Shown here: one piece after another, positions 60,014 through 64,000 of the stretch
How positions within the stretch are numbered: position 1 is the stretch's first letter
How the letters are laid out: every line of letters starts with the position of its first letter
From: Paenibacillus_E oryzisoli_A
GTDB lineage: Bacteria; Bacillota; Bacilli; Paenibacillales; NBRC-103111
Direction: 5' to 3'
Length of the DNA stretch: 64,000 nucleotides
Assembly (NCBI RefSeq): GCF_050467285.1
Contig: NZ_JBCMUN010000013.1
Location: 62,001 to 126,000 of the forward strand
Made by a program: the position numbers and the translations under genes
The notes under the pieces: generated by a model
What the model was told of the DNA's origin: nothing
The model's input: the letters and a program-made list of their open reading frames with translations, nothing else
Database searches by the model: none

Positions 60014-61462
60014 TTATTTATTAAAATTGGTGCGGACCATCGTTCCCCACGAGTTGTTATTCCGCAGGAATTGAACATGTCCGTTTAACCTCCACCAAAC
60101 ACCGATTTGCCGATACCCTGCAAACATTAAGAGTGAGTATAAGAGCATTTTGTTCAAGTCGCGCAGCTTGGGATACCGGCTGAAGGCCGTCTCTTCAATG
60201 AACAGGGCCCCCAGACTTAAAGCAAAACAGGAGAACAAATTGACTAACGAAAAGATCACAACCGTGTGCCAATCTGTCATATTCAGCATCCAGTAGCCCA
60301 ATATCGCCAACAGGCCGCTGAGGCGGAAATACGGGTTCAACGTTTCAAAAATGATGTTATAGGGAAGTGTCAGCATCCCGAAAATTTTGTATTTCGGGCG
60401 CAGCACCATGTAAATGCCTTCTTCAATCATATTTTTCAGATTTCCCCGCCCCCAGCGCTTGCGCTGACTGCTCAAGATGCGGTACGAATCCGGGGCTTGT
60501 GTCCAACACACAGCATCCGGGCAAAACGCGACCCGGTACGGGATTTTATTCTCCAAACAGTGACGGTGAAGCTTGATCACAATGTTCATATCCTCACCGG
60601 GGTAGCCGCCACGGTAACCGCCGACGGCGATGATCTTTTCCTTTTGAAACACACCGAAAGCTCCCGAAATAATAATGAGACCATTGACCGCGCTCCAGCC
60701 AATCCTGCCGCCGAGAAACGCTTTTGTATATTCAACGTGCTGCAGGGCCGGCAGCAGCTTGCGAGGAAATTGAACATCCTTCACAATGCCGTCTTCCACC
60801 GTGCAGCTGTTCACGATGCGAACATTGCCGCCAACAGCGATCGTCTCCTCAGGGTTCTCCATGTAGACCCGGGCAATCCGCGTTAAAGCGTCTTTTTCAA
60901 GCAAAGAGTCTGCATCAATCGTGGAGATCAAATCATAGTGGGAAAGGTTGATGCCTGCGTTCAGCGAATCCGCCTTCCCGCCATTTTCTTTATCTATGAA
61001 AAAAAGATTGGGATACTCGGGATTATGGTACACCCCTCTGATTTTCCCCGTCTTAATGGAACTGGATTGCACCGGATGAATCCGCTCCAGCTTGAATTCT
61101 TCAAGCATGCATGTCAAAGTCCCATCCTGTGAACCGTCATTGACGACGATCACCTCATATTCCGCATAATTGAGCGCCAGCAGCGACCTGACGTTCTCGA
61201 TAATCGTTAATTCCTCGTTATAGGCCGGCACCAGCAGAGACACCGGCGGGAGCTGACTGGAACTGGACAGCTTATTGATCCGATTGTACTGAATTCCCCT
61301 CCTAATTGAGAAAATATGCCGAATCGAGAAGCCGAAGATAAAGTAATAGAGCAGTGTGACGAGAACCACGTAAAAGAGCGCGGCGTAGCTGTAATAGAAC
61401 AAAAACTCCCTCAGCCCGTTCAGGAATGAGTCCAACACCGCTTGATAACCGAAAACCCACAT
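60014..61462 (-). CDS. Membrane glycosyltransferase family 2 (processive, PgaC/NodC-like)
   Basis: 482 residues. An N-terminal membrane segment (about 22-50) is followed by the GT2-A catalytic domain: VSLLVPAYNEELTIIENVRS, VVNDGSQDGT near residue 110, NGGKADSLNAGINL, DxD motif STIDADSLL near 185, the acceptor acid GYPGEDMNI near 290 and the QRKRWGRG motif (RxxRW type) near 330. Three or four C-terminal membrane helices follow. This is the layout of processive polysaccharide synthases such as PgaC or YdaM, which extend a chain at the cytoplasmic face and export it. GGAGGG is 10 bases before ATG at 61462. It is the likely polymerase of the operon, with UDP-aminouronate or UDP-GlcNAc as donor. 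Confidence 0.9.
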   Translation of the reverse strand: MWVFGYQAVLDSFLNGLREFLFYYSYAALFYVVLVTLLYYFIFGFSIRHIFSIRRGIQYNRINKLSSSSQLPPVSLLVPAYNEELTIIENVRSLLALNYAEYEVIVVNDGSQDGTLTCMLEEFKLERIHPVQSSSIKTGKIRGVYHNPEYPNLFFIDKENGGKADSLNAGINLSHYDLISTIDADSLLEKDALTRIARVYMENPEETIAVGGNVRIVNSCTVEDGIVKDVQFPRKLLPALQHVEYTKAFLGGRIGWSAVNGLIIISGAFGVFQKEKIIAVGGYRGGYPGEDMNIVIKLHRHCLENKIPYRVAFCPDAVCWTQAPDSYRILSSQRKRWGRGNLKNMIEEGIYMVLRPKYKIFGMLTLPYNIIFETLNPYFRLSGLLAILGYWMLNMTDWHTVVIFSLVNLFSCFALSLGALFIEETAFSRYPKLRDLNKMLLYSLLMFAGYRQIGVWWRLNGHVQFLRNNNSWGTMVRTNFNK

Positions 61463-61477
61463 GTTTACGCAACCCTC

Positions 61478-62647
61478 CTATACGACACGATATAACCGTG
61501 CAGATTTGCGAAATATTTTGTCATACGTATACATCAACGTGTTATATTGCATGAGCTTATCCCAATTGTGCAGCTGCATAGACAGATGCTTGAGTTCATC
61601 GTCGATCAGCTGCTGCATGAACTGTCCGCGTTCTGTACCTTGGGCCGCTGCCGCACGCTCACAAAGCGCCGCCATCCCTTCTTCTCCCATACGGAGCAGC
61701 CCTTTGCCCGACGCATACACGATGCGTTGATCGGCGTCGCCCAGATTGGCTGTCATCGCCTCGACATAGGCCGTATTGCGGGTGTCGGCCAACGCCTCGA
61801 TCGTCAATCGGCGAATGCCCAGGTTGGGATGATTCAGCAGCTTGCTAACGACATTTCTAGGCAGCAGACGGGAGCTTTTCAGGTACAAATCCACCGCTTG
61901 GATCTGGATGTCTTCCTGCTCGGCATCCATGAGACGGAAGACCGCAGAAGCCGCAGCTGGATCGGTGTAACCCGTGAGCCCGGTCAGCCCAATCCGGACA
62001 TAAGCCGGGTTCTCATGACTCACATAGCCCGTGTACAAGGAACCGGCATCCACGTCCGAATCCCCGATCATATCGACAATCAGCTCGTAACATTTCTTGT
62101 TATGCTGAAGCACAATCTGCACCATAGCTTCGAGATCCTGCTGACCGCGGGCACACTTGGCGACAGCTCGGGCGACGACAAACAGCGCCGAATTGAGCCC
62201 ATGCTCTTTTAACATATCCAGCAAAGCCGGCACCGCCTCCTTCACCCGCATGCATCCCAAATGATACGCGGCATCCAGCTTCACCCGATAAGATCGGCTG
62301 CTTAAACGCTCCAGATGGTGATGCACGAGCCCCAGATCTATGCACAGCTGTACCAGCCTGCGCCGTTGTTCGCCCGAGAAAATTTCCATCATATCATTCA
62401 GCTTCTCCTGCATCGCCTCTCTTTCCACCGCATTCATCGTCCAGGGAGGAGTTCTTAGCGGCTCCATCCCGTCCAGATTCGCTTGCACATACGTCAGGTA
62501 ATCCTTAAACTTCGTTTGGAAGCGGTCGTTCAGCTTTCGCCTTCTTATACTTCGCAACTTAATGGCATAAATGATGCCTATACAAACCAGGTTAAAAGCC
62601 AAAATGACATATAACGCCTGTATGGCTGCATTCAGATTGGTGTACAC
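61478..62647 (-). CDS. Membrane-anchored HEAT-repeat protein
   Basis: 389 residues from GTG at 62647 (GAGGAG 8 bases upstream). One membrane helix at about residues 8-28 (IQALYVILAFNLVCIGIIYA), then a basic RSIRRRKLNDRF. About six HEAT-like repeats follow from residue 110: SYRVKLDAAYHLGCMRVKEA, VPALLDMLKEHGLNSALFVV, YVRIGLTGLTGYTDPAAASA, LGIRRLTIEALADTRNTAYV. No catalytic motif. HEAT proteins of this kind are found with GT2 synthases in EPS clusters and may act as a scaffold or co-polymerase. It lies 15 bases before the GT2 gene. Confidence 0.8.
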   Translation of the reverse strand: MYTNLNAAIQALYVILAFNLVCIGIIYAIKLRSIRRRKLNDRFQTKFKDYLTYVQANLDGMEPLRTPPWTMNAVEREAMQEKLNDMMEIFSGEQRRRLVQLCIDLGLVHHHLERLSSRSYRVKLDAAYHLGCMRVKEAVPALLDMLKEHGLNSALFVVARAVAKCARGQQDLEAMVQIVLQHNKKCYELIVDMIGDSDVDAGSLYTGYVSHENPAYVRIGLTGLTGYTDPAAASAVFRLMDAEQEDIQIQAVDLYLKSSRLLPRNVVSKLLNHPNLGIRRLTIEALADTRNTAYVEAMTANLGDADQRIVYASGKGLLRMGEEGMAALCERAAAAQGTERGQFMQQLIDDELKHLSMQLHNWDKLMQYNTLMYTYDKIFRKSARLYRVV

Positions 62648-62667
62648 GCCTGCACTCTCCTCTTTTT

Positions 62668-64000
62668 TCAGCTACCCGATTGCGGGGTAGGGGTAACGGG
62701 GCCATTGATCCTCTGCAACGCCTCTTTCATGATGTAGTAGCTTTGTTTCGGCCGTTCCACGTAATTCACCTTATCCTCCCAGCCCTGCCACGTGTATAGC
62801 GGCATCGCGGATACTTGCAGTGGCTGAGCTCCAGCTGAGCCCTCCCGGCCAACAACCTGTTCATTCTTCACAATCCACGGAACAAAACGAACACCTTTCA
62901 CCTTCGTCACTTCGAATTTGTTCTTGCTCTGCGGGGTGTAGTTCATCACACTCAGCGAGCTTGGATCACTGAATCCCAGCAGCATCCACGGGATCCGTAT
63001 TTCGAGCACCTGCCCTTGCACCTGCCACATCGCCTTCGAATTGTAGTCGGGACGCGACGGATCGCTGTAGCCTCTCTCTAAAATACCCACATCCACATCC
63101 CCGAAGGGGTGATTCACCCGGGAGTCGGGATATTCCAGCAGGTAATTGACCGCCAGCTTCCAAGGCTTGAAAATCCCCGAATCATCCTGCTTCTCCTTCG
63201 GATCAATATCCGGCAGTCCGGAACGCTCATACAGCCGGGCATGAATATCGTAATTGGAAGCGATCGTCATGCGGCTTTTCTGGTCATCCGACAATTGGAT
63301 TAACGTTTCCAATCCTTCATCCAGCGTCATGCCGTGAAGCTCCGGTCCATGGCGATTGCCGCCGGGCAGCGTATCCGCCCCGAAATAAATGCTTTCCGCT
63401 GACGGGTCGAACGGCTCAGAGAGCTTGGCCATCACGTACAAGTAGCCTTCGTCATGCGTGGCCCAAATCTCCTCAAAGCCCGGAGCCTGCACATCGAGCT
63501 TCTTCTTATCCTTCAGCTTGTTCCAATCCGCGGCATCCCCATCGATATGAATCGCTTCGTCCTTGCCCGGGAACATCCCGAGTACCCCGAAAAAGGACTC
63601 ATTCGTCAGCGTGTTATACCAGTACGCCCGGCGATCCGCTTCATCGTAGCGCTGCGTGTTCCACGTCTTCTTGAACCATTCATCCTGCCACGTGAACAAA
63701 ATCGCCCCAGCGTAGCCGGACCCGTGAATCTCCTGCAGCAAGTCCGCATCGATTTCGCCCTGCTGCTTCTCGCTATGACCGCCTTGATCGCGGCCGAGTG
63801 TGCCCAAGTGAGCTACGCCCAAGGAGGCTGGCACGCCATATTCCGTCACCATCACCGGCATATTGGGGTGCGCTGCTTTTAACTTATTCAGGTAAGTAAG
63901 GTAACTATCTGGCTCCCCTTTGCTGTTCGTCATTTCCTGGAATGACTTATCAAAGGCAAAGAAATCCGGATAATACGGATACACATGATACGAGGCAAAA
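62668..64000 (-). CDS. Exported glycoside-hydrolase-like protein (5' end outside window)
   Basis: The frame is open to the right edge, so only the C-terminal 443 or so codons are visible; the stop codon is at 62668. The visible part begins with SYHVYPYYPDF and continues with a TIM-barrel end: MPVMVTEYGVPAS (a strand-end Glu typical of the nucleophile of GH-A clan enzymes) and ILFTWQDEWFKKTWN. After about residue 160 of the visible part comes a CBM9/DOMON-like beta domain (IHIDGDAADWNKLKDKKKLD, FEEIWATHDEGYLYVMAKLS, VLEIRIPWMLLGFSDPSS). These indicate a carbohydrate-active protein. It lies 20 bases before the HEAT gene and is probably exported to trim or release the polymer. Confidence 0.7.
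   Translation of the reverse strand, partial: FASYHVYPYYPDFFAFDKSFQEMTNSKGEPDSYLTYLNKLKAAHPNMPVMVTEYGVPASLGVAHLGTLGRDQGGHSEKQQGEIDADLLQEIHGSGYAGAILFTWQDEWFKKTWNTQRYDEADRRAYWYNTLTNESFFGVLGMFPGKDEAIHIDGDAADWNKLKDKKKLDVQAPGFEEIWATHDEGYLYVMAKLSEPFDPSAESIYFGADTLPGGNRHGPELHGMTLDEGLETLIQLSDDQKSRMTIASNYDIHARLYERSGLPDIDPKEKQDDSGIFKPWKLAVNYLLEYPDSRVNHPFGDVDVGILERGYSDPSRPDYNSKAMWQVQGQVLEIRIPWMLLGFSDPSSLSVMNYTPQSKNKFEVTKVKGVRFVPWIVKNEQVVGREGSAGAQPLQVSAMPLYTWQGWEDKVNYVERPKQSYYIMKEALQRINGPVTPTPQSGS

Overview
The window looks like chromosome of a spore-forming, low-to-moderate-GC Firmicute close to Paenibacillus. Reasons: strong AGGAGG-type ribosome binding sites with many GTG/TTG starts, CcpA cre boxes, a secreted GH14 beta-amylase, an SLH-domain surface protein, copper-amine-oxidase-N type secreted proteins, a WYL regulator pair and very large HEAT/LuxR proteins. 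Almost all genes lie on the minus strand. No rRNA gene, intact tRNA gene, CRISPR array or complete insertion sequence was recognised. Two undetermined bases lie at 13522-13523.

Layout. (1) 1-1131: 3' part of a secreted BNR/sialidase-like gene with a cre box. (2) 1453-7543: a minus-strand operon of unknown sugar-related function: DHDPS/NAL-type aldolase, ROK regulator, HAD phosphatase, a tandem-duplicated deoxyhypusine-synthase-like protein and an HldE-like PfkB kinase, closed by a terminator. A pair of WYL regulators diverges from it (7806-9924). (3) 10033-14869: GNAT, lipoprotein, TatD, KptA, then an intergenic block with a small inverted-repeat element apparently inserted in an older palindromic repeat, then a secreted CAO-N protein. 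(4) 15062-20383: giant DUF4132 protein and its small partner. (5) 20492-29413: a pseudokinase/AAA/GAF/LuxR regulator upstream of a small secreted protein and a 1266-residue NHL/Ig/SLH surface protein. (6) 29552-32129: cysD-cysN, the latter carrying a degenerate APS-kinase domain.

(7) 32377-45427 is an accessory, defence-like stretch: a 1953-residue transglutaminase-like/DUF4011/SF1 helicase/Vsr-like nuclease/DUF3320 protein, a class II Fic enzyme, small unknowns, an HTH antitoxin with a TumE-like toxin behind a promoter made of two 23-bp direct repeats, a slipin operon diverging from an XRE repressor, tRNA-like sequence fragments, and an Rpn-family nuclease. (8) 45621-51381: beta-amylase under a cre box, palindromic repeats, a two-component system, an Asp/Glu racemase and a DoxX-like membrane protein.

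(9) 51551-64000 (and beyond): one apparent minus-strand operon for a surface polysaccharide built on amino-sugar nucleotides: GH-like secreted enzyme, HEAT membrane protein, GT2 polymerase-like glycosyltransferase, a receiver protein whose phospho-acceptor Asp is Glu, nucleotide-sugar dehydrogenase, GlmS, a GlmU consisting only of the uridyltransferase domain, GlmM, then two exported proteins and a terminator. GlmS and GlmM would supply GlcN-1-P. The short GlmU would make the UDP-sugar, but acetylation must come from elsewhere. The dehydrogenase would make a UDP-aminouronate and the GT2 protein would polymerise or transfer it. This precursor-to-polymer logic is inference from gene content.
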